From Conchocele bisecta (lineage: Eukaryota > Mollusca > Bivalvia > Lucinida > Thyasiridae): DNA of 64,000 nucleotides. This document shows, one piece after another, positions 31,801 through 43,120 of the stretch. The number at the start of each line of letters is the position of its first letter. Position 1 is the first letter of the stretch. The stretch lies in the NCBI GenBank assembly GCA_029237695.1, contig CM055271.1, positions 31,184,200-31,248,199 of the forward strand. Direction: 5' to 3'. The notes under the pieces are model-generated. The model was not told the origin of the DNA. It did no database searches and saw only the letters and a program-made list of their open reading frames with translations. The translations under genes were made by a program, and so were the position numbers.

Positions 31801-32640
31801 GTCGACTATTTTCTATGTCGATGCAGCCTTTGTGGTACCATCTATTACCTTTGTTGACTAGTTTCTATGTATGTGAATGTAGCATTTGTGGTACCATCTT
31901 TTAGTCTTTTTCGACTATTTTCTATGTCGATGCAGCCTTTGTGGTGCCATCTGTCAGCCTTTGTCGACTATTTTCTATGTGTCTGTAGCCTTTGTGGTAC
32001 CATCTGTCAACCTTTTTTGACTATTTTCTATGTGAATGTAGCCTTTGTGGTACAATCTATTACCCTTTGTCGACTATTTTCTATTTTGATGCAGCCTTTG
32101 TGGTGCCATCTGTCAGCCTTTGTCGACTATTTTCTATGTGTCTGTAGCCTTTGTGGTACCATCTGTCAACCATTTTTGACTATTTTCTAGTGAATGTAGC
32201 CTTTGTGGTACAATCTATTACCCTTTTGTCGACTATTTTCTATTTGATGCAGCCTTTGTGGTGCCATCTGTCAGCCTTTGTCGACTATTTTCTATGTAAA
32301 TGTTGACTTTGTGGTACCATCTATTACCCTTTGTCGACTACTTTCTATGTCGATGCAGCTTTGTGGTGCCATCTGTCAGCCTTTGTTGACTATTTTCTAT
32401 GTGAATGTAGCATTTGTGGTACCATCTGTCAGCCTTTGTCGACTATTTTCTATCTCGATGTAAATGTAGCCTTTGTGGTACCATCTATTACCCTTTGTCG
32501 ACTATTTTCTATGTCGATGCAGCCTTTGTGGTGCCACCTGTCAGCCTTTGTCGACTATTTTCCATGTGAATGTAGCCTTTGTGTTACCATCTGTCAGCCT
32601 TTGTGGACTATTTTCTATGAATATAGCCGTGGTACTGCCG
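28880..32640 (-). repeat. 53-bp tandem array, right arm of a large inverted pair
   Basis: This is the same 53-bp unit as the left arm in the opposite orientation ('gcctttgtggtgccatctgt' + 'cagcctttgtcgactatttt' + ctatgtcgatgca). Its inner end (28880-28960) is almost identical to the reverse complement of 23081-23160, including rare variants such as ccatatgaatatatcct. It is interrupted at 31148-31742. The plus-strand open frames (for example 28919-29665) are frame-shifting repeat shadows. Confidence 0.95.
31148..31742 (-). mobile_element. Insertion of the 'agagggcc' family in the right arm (reversed, partial)
   Basis: It begins gttaccgcaatgtgtccgtc, equal to the reversed end of the 7725-9098 element, and continues with catccaagatggccgccgtc-type segments. 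The 53-bp array stops at ctttgtcgactattg and resumes at tttgttgactatttt. Confidence 0.8.
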
Positions 32641-33790
32641 TCGGCCATCTGGCTTACTCTGTAAACTGTTTTTACGTTGATTTCAGAAAGTGTAGCAAAA
32701 GTTTGCCGTGTTATACGTCCCGTTCATCTCCTCCTGATAGTTTAATTTTAAATTTCAAAAGAAAAAGTTTACTGCCAATAATTGACGTACTTACGTTACT
32801 TACAAATACAGGACACGGGAACGGAAATGTTCGTGGAATAAACTGTGCTAAATACTATGGGTTATTTGACGGGAACATGTCAGCTAGCGTAAATGTCATT
32901 TACAACTAGTTACACGTTTATTCGCCCGTGTAAATAAAGGATTTTGCTTCCGTAATTTAGGAAATATTCGTTGCAGAGCCGTACATAGCTCTCATAAACA
33001 TATTTTGTATCACCATGTGGATAACCATTTTCAAGGTAGATAACTAGCTGATGTCTCAAATTCGGCATTCGTCCTATGTTCACGTAATGTGTTGATACAT
33101 AAAGCATGTTTAAATGAATGTCGTTGATTGATTATTGACTTATATTAATAATAATGCAATAATGCAATAAGTATAATCGGTGTTTAGCTGCACCTGTTAA
33201 ACGAAATGTTAATATGTGTTAATCACTCCAATTCCGCGCGGCCCGATCGGCTCAGGTGCGTGTTTAGACAATTTACCAAAACACGTATATTTGTGGTGGA
33301 TTATTGTATTAAAATGATTAAAATTCATAAAAAGATCATAACACATAATATAGTTCAGTCAATTCAATGAAAATGCATGTCATAACTATCCGCTAACGTA
33401 CGTACAAGCAACATCGAACAGCCTTTGTAGCCTTTGTGGCCTTTTCCAGCCTTTGGGGTGTTTAGGGTGACCCGATGGATGTACATTGGGGCCTCTCTAA
33501 ATACGACACCATGGGAGGTGCCAGGGTGTCTGGTTGGAAGAGATTCCACTGTAAAACAGACAGATGAATATTTCAAGACACACACGAGTGGTTTGTGATC
33601 ATGAACAGACATTAACATCAGACAGGCATACGGGTCTGTCAATTTTACCGTGACAATGGACTGAAAGTAAAGATGGTGATAAACATGTATATGAAGTTTC
33701 GAGTCAATCAGACTTAGGTTTGCAGAGATAATAGGTACCCGAAAAACACTAACGCAAATCGGATTGACGGACAGAGCTATACCATAATAC
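32641..33790. other. Spacer, nothing recognised
   Basis: Unique-looking AT-rich sequence. The minus-strand open frame at 33364-33918 runs into a SINE-like repeat and carries no domain signal. Confidence 0.5.
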
Positions 33791-34010
33791 GTCCCGCAGT
33801 GGTATGGTTGTCCCAAAATCAGAACTGAATATTTACAGAAAAAGTATATATTCAGCCTGAAATTAGAATAACCTGACCTGGTGCAAGCTCCCCACCACAC
33901 CGTGTCACTTAACCCCACTCCCTCAAAGTAATATGACTAGTACTACTCTTACAACTTTTATAATGGGTATAACCGGATTCAACTCTCAACAAGGTCCGGC
34001 TGGGAAAATG
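33790..34010 (-). repeat. SINE-like family fragment
   Basis: 'atattcagcctgaaattaga', 'ataacctgacctggtgc' and 'ttataatgggtataacc' match the copies at 34697, 57130 and 60170. Confidence 0.65.
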
Positions 34011-34690
34011 GACCTTATAATGTTTGCAAACAATATATCCCAAAACCAGCATGAACAGGGCCTACACCGTTCCTCATTCAAGGTGCTTAAGTAATTGTGC
34101 TGTCATGGTAATACTGTTGGACCATAATTGCAATGTTGCAGCCTGCAAGATGATCAATTGTTTCCAATGTCTTACGGTTTCTTTGCTCAGTGGGTGGCAC
34201 AATTGTTTACAGTACATGTATACAGAGCTCCAGTTAAGGTGTGTATATTACGCAGTCATTTGAAATGTTCGCACAATAATTTAAAAATAATCATCGATTT
34301 TCAAACTGAGGAGTACATTTTTTTAATACTAGATGGCCACAGCCTGCATGTCAAGCCCGCTGAGGTTTTGATAGCATACTGATTTTTTTTAACTGGGCAC
34401 GACAAAAATTGAGAATATGCAAGAAATATTAAATCAAGGTGTGTAACACTGTTTAGACACAATGCTTATCTGGAGCTCTATGTACTCATGAACAGATGTG
34501 CAGATGCACAGACTGGATAACACAACAACAACCTTCAGCTTAACAAAGTATTTTACTTTATAAATTAACATATTCAACATAATGAAGTAGGAACTACCAT
34601 ATACACAACCTGTGATACACCGGTATCATAGCACTTCTTGTAAAGTACTTTAATACCTCAATGTATGAAAATTATATTTACAATATCATC
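34011..34690. other. Spacer, nothing firm
   Basis: It contains a short dispersed motif 'actagatggccacagcctgc' (34329) shared with 9800. No gene is seen. Confidence 0.4.
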
Positions 34691-34696
34691 AATTGA

Positions 34697-35060
34697 TTGA
34701 TTGGTGTTTAACAGCCTATCAATAACTAAGGTCATTTAAAACCGCAAATGGTTTGGACTATACCGTATTTAACCTGTCCATAATGAGGTAAATTCCCTCA
34801 TCCGAACTGAACATTTACAGAAAAATATATATTCAGCCCCGAAATTAGAATATCTTGACCTGTTGCCAGGTCCATTCCACACCAGACTCACTTAGTTCCA
34901 ACAGCACAAGTAATATGATCAGTACTACTATTAATACTTTTTAATGGGATATATCAGGATTTAGCTCTCAAGTACCGGTATACAAAGGCCGAAAATGTAC
35001 ATGAGGGCCCAACCATGCAAGTCGGCATTCCGGCAAGGATGAACGCCGATCGTTGAATGG
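34697..35060 (-). repeat. SINE-like family copy
   Basis: In this orientation it starts at the tail 'ttggtgtttaacagcctatc' and ends at the head near 'gatgaacgccgatcgttgaa'. The middle has 'gaattccc'-type linkers and the 'tattcagccccgaaattaga' block. Confidence 0.7.
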
Positions 35061-35094
35061 TGTATGCCATCAACAATTCTTCTTTTCTTTTTTT

Positions 35095-35220
35095 CACAAT
35101 TAAACCGGGATTCGAACCCGCAATCCTAACAGTACAGTGACTAGCACAACAGCGACGTGCCACCATCATGTAGACGTCCCTGTATCGATAGGTCGCGGGT
35201 TCGAATCCTGTGTCGACTGT
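35095..35220. repeat. tRNA-derived repeat fragments with B-box sequences
   Basis: 'gggattcgaacccgcaatcc' (minus-strand B box) and 'cgcgggttcgaatcc' (plus-strand B box) lie 80 bp apart. Neither folds into a full tRNA, so they are read as remnants of tRNA-related repeats. Confidence 0.5.
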
Positions 35221-35324
35221 GAAAACAAATATTTACTAATTTCTCTAGTCCCGGCTAGCTGGTAGTCTTACGATACCAGGTCCTCACCACACCATAGTCA
35301 TTTAGCGCCAGTCCCTAAAAGCTC

Positions 35325-35560
35325 CCGGGCGTACATGCCCTTAGCTGTTGATAGACCGTTAAACACCAATAAACATAAACACACACCCTAAAAGTAATGA
35401 GTAGTACTAATCATATTACTTTTATAATGGGTATAACTCTCAAGTAACAAGGAAGCCAAAGATGTACCTGAGGGCCAAACCAGGTATATTGGGATTTATG
35501 TCAAGAATGCGACACATCCGTAAATTTACCCTACCCATGCTCCCAATCACTCACTAATGC
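35325..35560 (-). repeat. SINE-like family, partial copy
   Basis: 'gctgttgatagaccgttaaa' tail and 'cctgagggccaaaccaggta' body segments are present. Confidence 0.6.
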
Positions 35561-35849
35561 CATACCGCTTACCCCATTTCCGCGGCCGGGAACCTGAGGG
35601 GTACCAGCTGCGGGTACAGGTAAATACAGGTAAATATAATAGCAGAGATATAGGTTATACAAAATATTTTCATCTTACATGTCTCGGCTCTCCTATAAAT
35701 AAATGTTGTCACCACTGATTTGAGCTTGATGTTCATAACATATACTATTTTATAGAAATGAGAAATATATTCTATCCGTGCAATAGTGTACATGTATCAT
35801 CATGATGTAATGACTGGTTACATGTGACCGTGACTGCAGAAATGTGGCT

Positions 35850-36030
35850 TATGGGTTATGTATATCCAGATCAGCCTGGTCTGATCAGGATGTGCACTGT
35901 TCGCCATTCCATCAATGAAACACCAATCATGTTTTTGGGCTACAGGAATGTGCTACATGTACATGCATTTGATCAGGAGCAACACTGGTCAAAAGTCACA
36001 TAAGCCTGATCTCTCCAGTCATGGCCACAT
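35850..36030. repeat. Dispersed palindromic repeat
   Basis: 'ccagatcagcctggtctgat' and 'caggatgtgcactgttcgcc' are followed by inverted segments (gagcaacactggtcaaaagtc). A relative lies at 58150-58350. Confidence 0.6.
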
Positions 36031-36129
36031 ATGATATTGAAACTTGACAATTCATAATGCAACTTCGACATGACCAAATGCTCTGAACTGTTTATCAACT
36101 TTTAACATAATTCATCGTATGCAGTGGCT

Positions 36130-37440
36130 GATTTCTGTCGTATGGAGAGGCCCAATCGTATAATGATTGGATGTCATCGCATTCCAAATTTTCTATTTTG
36201 TTCATACTTCATTTGTTGTTCGCAGAATAGCCGTTGAAAACAATTTGGATTTGGAAATGACTTTTCCACCTCTGACTGACATGTGCCCATTAAATCCTTT
36301 AACTCCATATCTTCATGTGTAGCAACAAAAACATCCCTATTTCTTATTTCTTTTCTCAAGTCTCTACTTAACTTGTAAACTTCGTGTTCCAATGACTTAA
36401 TTTTCTCCTTCTGCTGTTGTATCTTCTTAATTAGTATCGACGGAGGCATGTCACTATGTTTGAATGTACTCACTGTAAAGTCAATGTCACTTGAATTTAA
36501 CTTCTCCGATCGTTCCTTGCGCCTCCACAAGCATTTCCTGTACTTCGAACAGTGCGCACATCTACCTCTGGCAACCAGCATTTCACACTCCACTGGTCGG
36601 ATGGTTGAATTGTAAGTTGTCGGACCATGGAACGCCTTAAAATCACCCTCGTGATACGCTAATATTTTTGGCTCTTTATTGTCAGATACGCCTGTGCCAA
36701 ATGGCGTAAAACTTGTAAATTCACTTTCGGGACTTCCAAAACAGACACTGTACTGGCTTAACTTGGACACTAACTTTGTAACCTCATTAACATTACTACA
36801 TTTTGCATGCACCGAATGCCAAAATGGGTGCGTTGGTGATAGTTCTTTCCCCGAGTACAACAATTTTGACGGTCAAATCCAGATTTATCACAATTTTCAA
36901 CTTTATGCACGACTTTCCATCCCTCTCATAGACATGTATGATCTGTATATCGTCACAGTTCCCCTTGTGAACTACATATTCACCTAAGTCTGTCTCTCGC
37001 AATTCTTTTCATAATGATTCATACGGACAATTAGCCAATACACTACTTTCCCTAGCATTTGTCTGTGTTGAAGTTGACGTACAGTCACGAAACACACTCT
37101 CCGTCTGGGTATGGCTTGTGGTGCATGTATGATGTTAAATCTCATCAGAAGTGTCCATAAATGCTGTGTTCAATACGTCGTCGCTGGTTCTATGTTCGGT
37201 TGTATCAAGGGTGCCGCTGGTTCCATGTTCTGTTGTATCAATATAGCCGCTGGTCCCACGTTCTGTTGTGTTAATGTCGCTGGATCCATGTTCTGTCGTA
37301 TCAAGAAATGCTGTATTCAGGATGTCATCTTCCATACATGGTCCAGACGTCTGATCCCCCTCAGATATCCACCGGTGTTTGGAATACTTCGACTTTCGTC
37401 CAACATTTGATCCTCTCTTCCTTTTGGGCATACTGTAAAA
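36130..37440 (-). pseudogene. THAP9/P-element-like transposase relic (N-terminal half)
   Basis: From the start: MPKRKRGSNVGRKSKYSKHR (37431 downward), a TTEHG(T/S)SG direct-repeat stretch, then STQT-type linker text in other frames. Next come LGEYVVHKGN, GKELSPTHPFWHSVHAKC, VECEMLVARGRCAHCSKYRK (a Cys cluster) and a Lys/Glu coiled coil. Last is CFQRLFCEQQMKYEQNRKFG-MR followed by a TGA where the family usually has Trp (then HPIIIRLGLSIRQKSATAYD). By memory the FxRLFxEQQ...GMRWHP block is typical of THAP9/P-element-related proteins in invertebrates. Stops at 37130 and 36171 and a frameshift near 36860 make it non-functional. The RNase-H-like core is absent. No flanking TIRs were identified. 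Confidence 0.62.
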
Positions 37441-37506
37441 AAAAATGTATACATGTATATACATTTAGTACATGGGGACACATATGGGAATTTCTCGATT
37501 GATAAT

Positions 37507-37650
37507 AAAACAATTATCGCCTCGTATCGGTCAATACGTGGTGTTATCGACCCGATCAATGTGATATTGACCGAGTGTCAATATCACATTTATCGGGTCG
37601 ATAAAAAAACCGTATTGACCTCACAACAAGGCGATAATTGTATAATACCG
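37507..37650. mobile_element. Foldback MITE
   Basis: 'acaattatcgcctcgtatcg' with 'gtcaatacg' pairs with 'cgtattgacc' and 'aaggcgataattgt'; 'atcgacccgat' and 'tgtgatattgac' pair with 'gtcaatatcaca' and 'atcgggtcgat'. ATA flanks both ends. It sits just upstream of the transposase relic. Confidence 0.8.
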
Positions 37651-37737
37651 AATTTGGTTGCGATCCGTCAAGTATAACATGAATTATTTGCGTGGCCAAG
37701 GATACAAAGTGTGAAAATTCAGCCAATAATTCCGCCT

Positions 37738-38160
37738 CGGTATATTCTAGGTCTGTGATTGTATATAGTATTTATTACATAACATTTCTCTCAGTGTGTA
37801 TATAAACAGTGTATATAAATCATATACCGCTAGTGGTGTAATTATGCAGATGAGGCAAATAACCATCAATAATTATGCATACTAATGCGCATATCATTGT
37901 GCCAAACCAATGTAGTCGAAGCTAGACGAACCTCAAATGGCGCTAAATATGACATAACGTTGGGACGTCATCAGCACATTGCTATGATGTCAGCAAACGT
38001 TAAACGTGAGCGCTTAACTCAACACAGCTTATGCGAAAATAAATACACTTTTGTGTTATTTAATGAGCCGGTCATCATATGCATGCAAACTAAGTAATTT
38101 TATAACTTAAATAAATAACATTAGGGGCCTACATTCCACCACAGACCTAGAATATATAGA
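37738..38160. mobile_element. TIR MITE, ~420 bp
   Basis: The ends tatattctaggtctgtg and cacagacctagaatata are perfect 17-bp inverted copies, and TA borders fit a Tc1/mariner-type target. The interior is non-coding. Confidence 0.7.
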
Positions 38161-39005
38161 CTGGCGACTCCGAGCGAACACAGAATATGAACTCTCGTGA
38201 CGCCGCGAGATTTTCCGCGACATTTATCATTTGAGAAAGAAAATCTACAGATCGCCATCTTTTAAATATTAAATGCAACAGGTGAGTATTTATTTCTGTC
38301 ATTACGTCTTAATTTCGTGTATTTTACAGACAGTTTGTCATGTTATGAACAAGACAGACATTGAATTTTCCAAAATTCTCACTGGCTATATATATATGTG
38401 TTTTTCACATGAACTTAGCGGGACTTGGTGTTTTGTTTACGCTGGTTTACGCCGACAAATCGTGGTTAAAAACAATGCTGTACTTCCGACTGGTCGTTGA
38501 TTCTACATCCAAATTGTTTACTGTACAAGCACAAACAAATACTTATCATATTAATTGACATTTGGATGAGATTATTATAGCGCATATAAGCGTACATATT
38601 CGAATTTATTTTCAGGCTTGCTTAAACCCATTATCCGTACATACCAGTAGTCGGCAGCATGTCCATAATGCCATTGCACAATACTATTACTATACTATGC
38701 ATAACAAGCATTGAATAGTGCATAAAGATAAACTGTTAATTAATAATTCATACATCCTCATAAGTATCTGTTATCTGGTTAGTGGCCTGCTACAAGAAGG
38801 ATATATTGGATGCATGTTTTATGATACATATTTTAATAAAAACAATAACTGTCAATTGCAATTTTGTAGTGCGCAAAACTTTTGTTTTGTTTTATAAAAG
38901 TTGTTGATTTTTTTGCATATACTACTATAATGGTAGTATTTTGCAGTAAACACTATTGCCTTTTGTAATTCACTGTTATTCTTCTGGCTAAAGTCTATAT
39001 TTTAT
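38161..39005. other. AT-rich spacer
   Basis: No repeat, gene or RNA recognised. Confidence 0.45.
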
Positions 39006-39009
39006 GCTA

Positions 39010-39735
39010 TTCAGCACAGGGGAGAAGCCATACAATATTAGTCAGTAAGAGACACGAGAATCCACACAGGAAAGAAGCCATATAATTGTACAGAAAGAGA
39101 CACGAGAATCTACAAAGGAGGGAAGCCAAATAAGTTGTACAGCAAGAGACACGAGAATCCACATAGGGGACAAGCCATAAAATATTAGTCAGTAAGAGAC
39201 ACGAGAATCCACACAGGGGAGAAGCCAAATAATGTAACAGCAAGAAACACGAGAATCCACACAGGGGAAAACCCATATAATTGTACAGCAAGAGACACGA
39301 TAATCCACACAGTACAGTAGCCAACTAATTGTACAGTAAGAGACGCGAGAATCCACACAGGGGAGAAGCCATACAATATTAGTCAATAAGAGACACGAGA
39401 ATCCACACAGTAGAGAAACCAAATAATTGTACAGTAAGAGACCTGAGAATCCACACAGGAGAGAAGCCAAATAATTGTACAGCAAGAGACACTAGAATCA
39501 ACACAGGGGAGAAGCCATACAATATTAGTCAGTAAGAGACACGAGAATTCACACAGGAAAGAAGCCATATAATTGTACAGCAAGATACACGAGAATCCAC
39601 AAAGGAGGGAAGCCAAATAATTGTACAGCAAGAGACACGAGAATCCATAAAGGAGGGAAGCCATATAATTGAACAGCAAGAGACACGAGAATCCACACAG
39701 AAGACAAGCAAAATAATTTTACAGCAAGAGACGCT
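39010..39735 (+). repeat. Satellite derived from a C2H2 zinc-finger linker
   Basis: About 15 copies of a 48-51 bp unit contain 'gagacacgagaatccacaca' + 'ggggagaagccatataattg' + tacagcaa. The plus strand reads RIHTGEKPYNC, the inter-finger linker and the first Cys of a C2H2 finger. But each unit is only 16-17 codons, so the CxxC...HxxxH core (28 residues per finger) is missing. Several units carry stops (cagtaag) or 51-bp variants. It is a decayed, collapsed derivative of a zinc-finger gene and not a working protein; minus-strand frames are shadows. Confidence 0.8.
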
Positions 39736-40096
39736 CAATGATGACGAAGTGTTATCAGTCGGATTCTTCATGTGGATAGCCAGGACAAGCAAAATCAGCA
39801 ATAAAACATATGTTATTCAATGTAACTTTCAGCTCCCGGTAGCCGGACCAAGGCACACATTGTGGCTAAATATCATTGAAACTGATGAATGGCTGAATAG
39901 ATAAATATTGAGAAAGCATAAAATACTTTAACGTATGAAACGCGCCGCGCCTACAAACATTTTCGTAATTTCCTGAAATATATTTACATAAACTGTGATA
40001 TTTTCCGTAAATGCTATCGAAAGGTGATGAAACATTCAGAGCAAATGCGGAATATCATTCCGCCTAAAATTTGCTCTGTAAACCACAGTTTCTGAT

Positions 40097-40205
40097 TTTG
40101 ATATCAAGTTTATCAGGCTCGGCTCGGAAACGGTAGGAATTCCTCGGCAAGCCTCGGAATTCCTACGCGTTTCCTAGCCTTGCCTGATAAACTTAATATC
40201 AAAAG
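40097..40205. mobile_element. Foldback MITE
   Basis: 'ttttgatatcaagtttatca' with 'ggctcggctcggaaacg' and 'taggaattcc' is inverted as 'ggaattccta', 'cgtttcctagccttgcc' and 'tgataaacttaatatcaaaa'. Confidence 0.8.
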
Positions 40206-40940
40206 ACACTAGTCTGGTATTCTCTATGTATTTGGTTGCTGCTTTCTCTTCATGACACACCTTGCGAACGCCATCAGCGCCACTCGATCGCCATATGCTG
40301 GGATATACTTTCCCAATTCCTGGTCTGACATTACAACAACAACAACATCATAATAAATCTGCAACAAGAAAAAAACAGTTCAATGTGCATGTACATGTAG
40401 GTATGTATCTATGGAAGGTAATATCCGCCATAATTCTATTAGGCTTGATGCTTGCTTGCTGATGATATTCTCAGTTCTATCCGTCTTATTACAATTATAT
40501 GTGGCTTGATGCCTGCTGACTGGTGTCATTACAACTTACTTTCATGTTATTGTATTCGTCATTCGTGTTTGTGACATTTGAAATCTTCTTCGTTGTAGTC
40601 TAAATTGCATGTGCATTTGGCTTGATGCTTTATTAATTCGCACTGTTTCAATGCGTTTGTGTTGATTACATTCTAAGTGACATCCGGAGTTCCATTATTG
40701 ATTATTGCATCGCTGTTTTGCAATGCGTTTTGTTACCTCGATAAGCCACGCCCCTTGACAACAACAAGTGCAACAGTAATTTGGGAACAACCATTATGAC
40801 GCCAGGTGCGCTGCTAACACTTAAAATAGTTCTCCCTAAAATGATTTAATATGCTGGTACCCGTCCTACAATGCGTTGCTCTCTAAATTGGTTCCATGTC
40901 CCTAATGGTGTTGATGTAGATTGATGCCGCCTTTTCTGTT
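40206..40940. other. Spacer, nothing recognised
   Basis: AT-rich sequence without coding or RNA signal. 'gcttgatgc' words recur weakly. Confidence 0.45.
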
Positions 40941-40944
40941 GCGC

Positions 40945-42420
40945 CATGTTTAGGTTAAAATACACCAAATAGTTGTACTGTATAATTTAACCGAATCCCA
41001 GCCAGTCTTTCCTACTTTCACTATTCGTATGGATGTTGTGGGACCAACCTCGTCATGTCCCCCAATATTGTTTACATTATTTGGCCACGGGAAGTCTGTT
41101 TACATCACGTGACAAACAGGCTCAGTGTTTTCTTTTAAAGGCTTCAAATATACTGAAAACTGGTGTTAAAACACCCCTTTTCTAACCTTAAACATAGAGT
41201 GTACATGCCAGGTTATAATATAGGGAGACATGTTTTTCTTTATGCTTTCAATCTGACATTTTACTGGCAAAATGATTACCATTACCAGACGTACTAATTG
41301 ACATTATTATACTTTGTATATCAAACGCGAAATGCCAGTTTGATATCAGGGGCGATAACCGTGGTTCCTTAAAATGATAACGGAAGCAACTATTTATTCC
41401 ATTTATTTATTATTTGATGTGCAATATCATACTATATGATATGTCGATAAAAATATTTATTCAGCATTTAGTTGATATAATAATTTAAAAAATACTTCAT
41501 CACTTGCATATGGAACTAGCTTGATACCACCGCGAGTCTCTATGCGTACATTAATTATTACTAAATAATTATATCTGTGTAGCTGGCACTCGTAATTTTT
41601 AAAAGTGGTGGACCAATTATACATTTATTTAAGTTACATAAAGAAAAGTGTGTACCTACTAGATGGGACCTCAGCTTCAACAATAATAAAATATATATTT
41701 TAATTAGTCAAGATCCAGAGCAGAATGGGTGCAGGTTATTGGAAATTAGGTCCCACAACATCCATGAGAAAAATGAAAGTAGCAGAGAATAGCAAAATGT
41801 GTGGTAACAGGTTAGTTGTTTAGCGAAAATCAATGGTGGTGACCCACCTTAGTCTGATCCCGGACGGTTATTGGTTTGCATCGGTAACGGGCCAGTTTGA
41901 CAGTCGACCTGTGTAAGTTACCATATGTGTAACTTACAATAAAAATGTTAAATTACGTACATGTAATTTAATTATGAGGATAAATGTATGTATAAAACAC
42001 ATTAGTAAGTCAAACACCATACATACATATGCAATTTAGTTAATATAGGTTAGAGAATAACAAATGGTGCGAAATCTTCAAGACGGTAAAGTAGTCCGGT
42101 ATGAACGACATCGTGCGGGTGTTTTGAGGTCACGGACACAGTTTACTTGCAAATCTTGATCCATTACTAGCCAGTTTCACATGAGGAACATGTTGGTCAT
42201 GTGATGTAAACAGAGTTTCCGTGGCTAAAAAAAATGTAAACAGGAGTAAGTGAAGCAATTGTTTGATTCATGCAGAACCAGTACAGATCGGCTGCAGGTC
42301 ATGTACACGTAGGTCCCACAACATCCATACGAATAGTGAAAGTAGGAGAGACTGACCTTATTGGATGGGATTCGGTTAAAGTGTATAGTAAAACTATGTG
42401 ATGTCTTCTAACCTATACTG
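40945..42420. mobile_element. Element with ~190-bp imperfect inverted termini
   Basis: The left end (about 40945-41130: 'taatttaaccgaatcccagc', 'actattcgtatggatgttgt', 'gggaccaac', 'tggccacgggaa', 'tgtttacatcacgtgac') is inverted at about 42185-42420. The interior carries a piggyBac-type MITE relic. A second partial copy of the ggtcccacaacatccat block is at 41750. No transposase is seen. Confidence 0.7.
41170..41690. mobile_element. Decayed copy of the piggyBac-type MITE
   Basis: It is collinear with 26462-26971 through 'atatcaggggcgataaccgt', 'tgatataataatttaaaaaa' and 'ggcactcgtaatttttaaaa'. The termini are eroded (gtgtacatgcc... gtgtgtacct). Confidence 0.7.
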
Positions 42421-42980
42421 TGATCATTTGTAGATGAAATCTTACATCAACACCGGGCATTGGAGGTGTGCCTCAAACAGCCAATCACAGCTCGTACTAT
42501 TATTTATTAGTCGGAGGATTCCTAACATTGACAGCAGTGCCATCTGGCGTAATAATGAGGCACTACTAACCAATATATTGCTTGCATCATTTTGCTTGTG
42601 ACTTGATTCTTTCTGCTTGCGGGTTTCCGCTTTCGGACTGTGGCTTTGTCATTGCTGCTTCCGGCCTTATTCAAAGTGCTAAGTGCTTGTTCCTTCTTTC
42701 TATTGCAAATGCTTAGTGCAATAAAGCAGGGACACGAATATGGACGTATCAATAATTGTAATGTAAATAAGACGAATGAACAAAGCAATCAGCAGAATGG
42801 ACATGTAAGAAAGACAAATACAATTGCAACAAGCAGATTTCAAATGTAATACATACACATGACGAATGAAATAACATGAATATAAGGTGTAATGTCATCA
42901 GCACGCAAGCATTAAGTCACGTAGCATTATGGCGGATATTACCTTCCATATGTATCGGTGCATTTATTTCAAATATACAT
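42421..42980. other. Spacer, nothing firm
   Basis: Short open frames at 42522-42849 on both strands show no domain signal. Confidence 0.4.
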
Positions 42981-42986
42981 ATATTG

Positions 42987-43120
42987 ACAGGTTATTTGAT
43001 TTGTATGGGGATATATGCACGAGTTCCGTAGCATGCGATATTGCGCGACTTTTGGAGCGCAATATCGTTGAGCGACGGAACGAGTGGCATATATCCACCT
43101 ACAAATCAGATAACCTATTT
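42987..43120. mobile_element. Foldback MITE
   Basis: 'aggttatttgatttgtatg' with 'gggatatatgc' and 'cgagttccgt' is inverted as 'acggaacgag', 'gcatatatccac' and 'ctacaaatcagataacct'. The centre pairs gcgatattgcgc with gcgcaatatcg. Confidence 0.8.

Noticed and set aside
33364..33918. 184-codon minus-strand open frame
   Set aside because: It runs from a SINE-like repeat into spacer, has no recognisable domain and has ordinary base composition.
35095..35220. Possible tRNA genes
   Set aside because: B-box sequences are present but no acceptor or anticodon stems pair; likely tRNA-derived repeat debris.
39007..39801. Minus-strand open frames (CGFSCLLLYNY repeats)
   Set aside because: Reverse-strand reading of the zinc-finger-linker satellite; no membrane or secreted protein family matches and frames shift.
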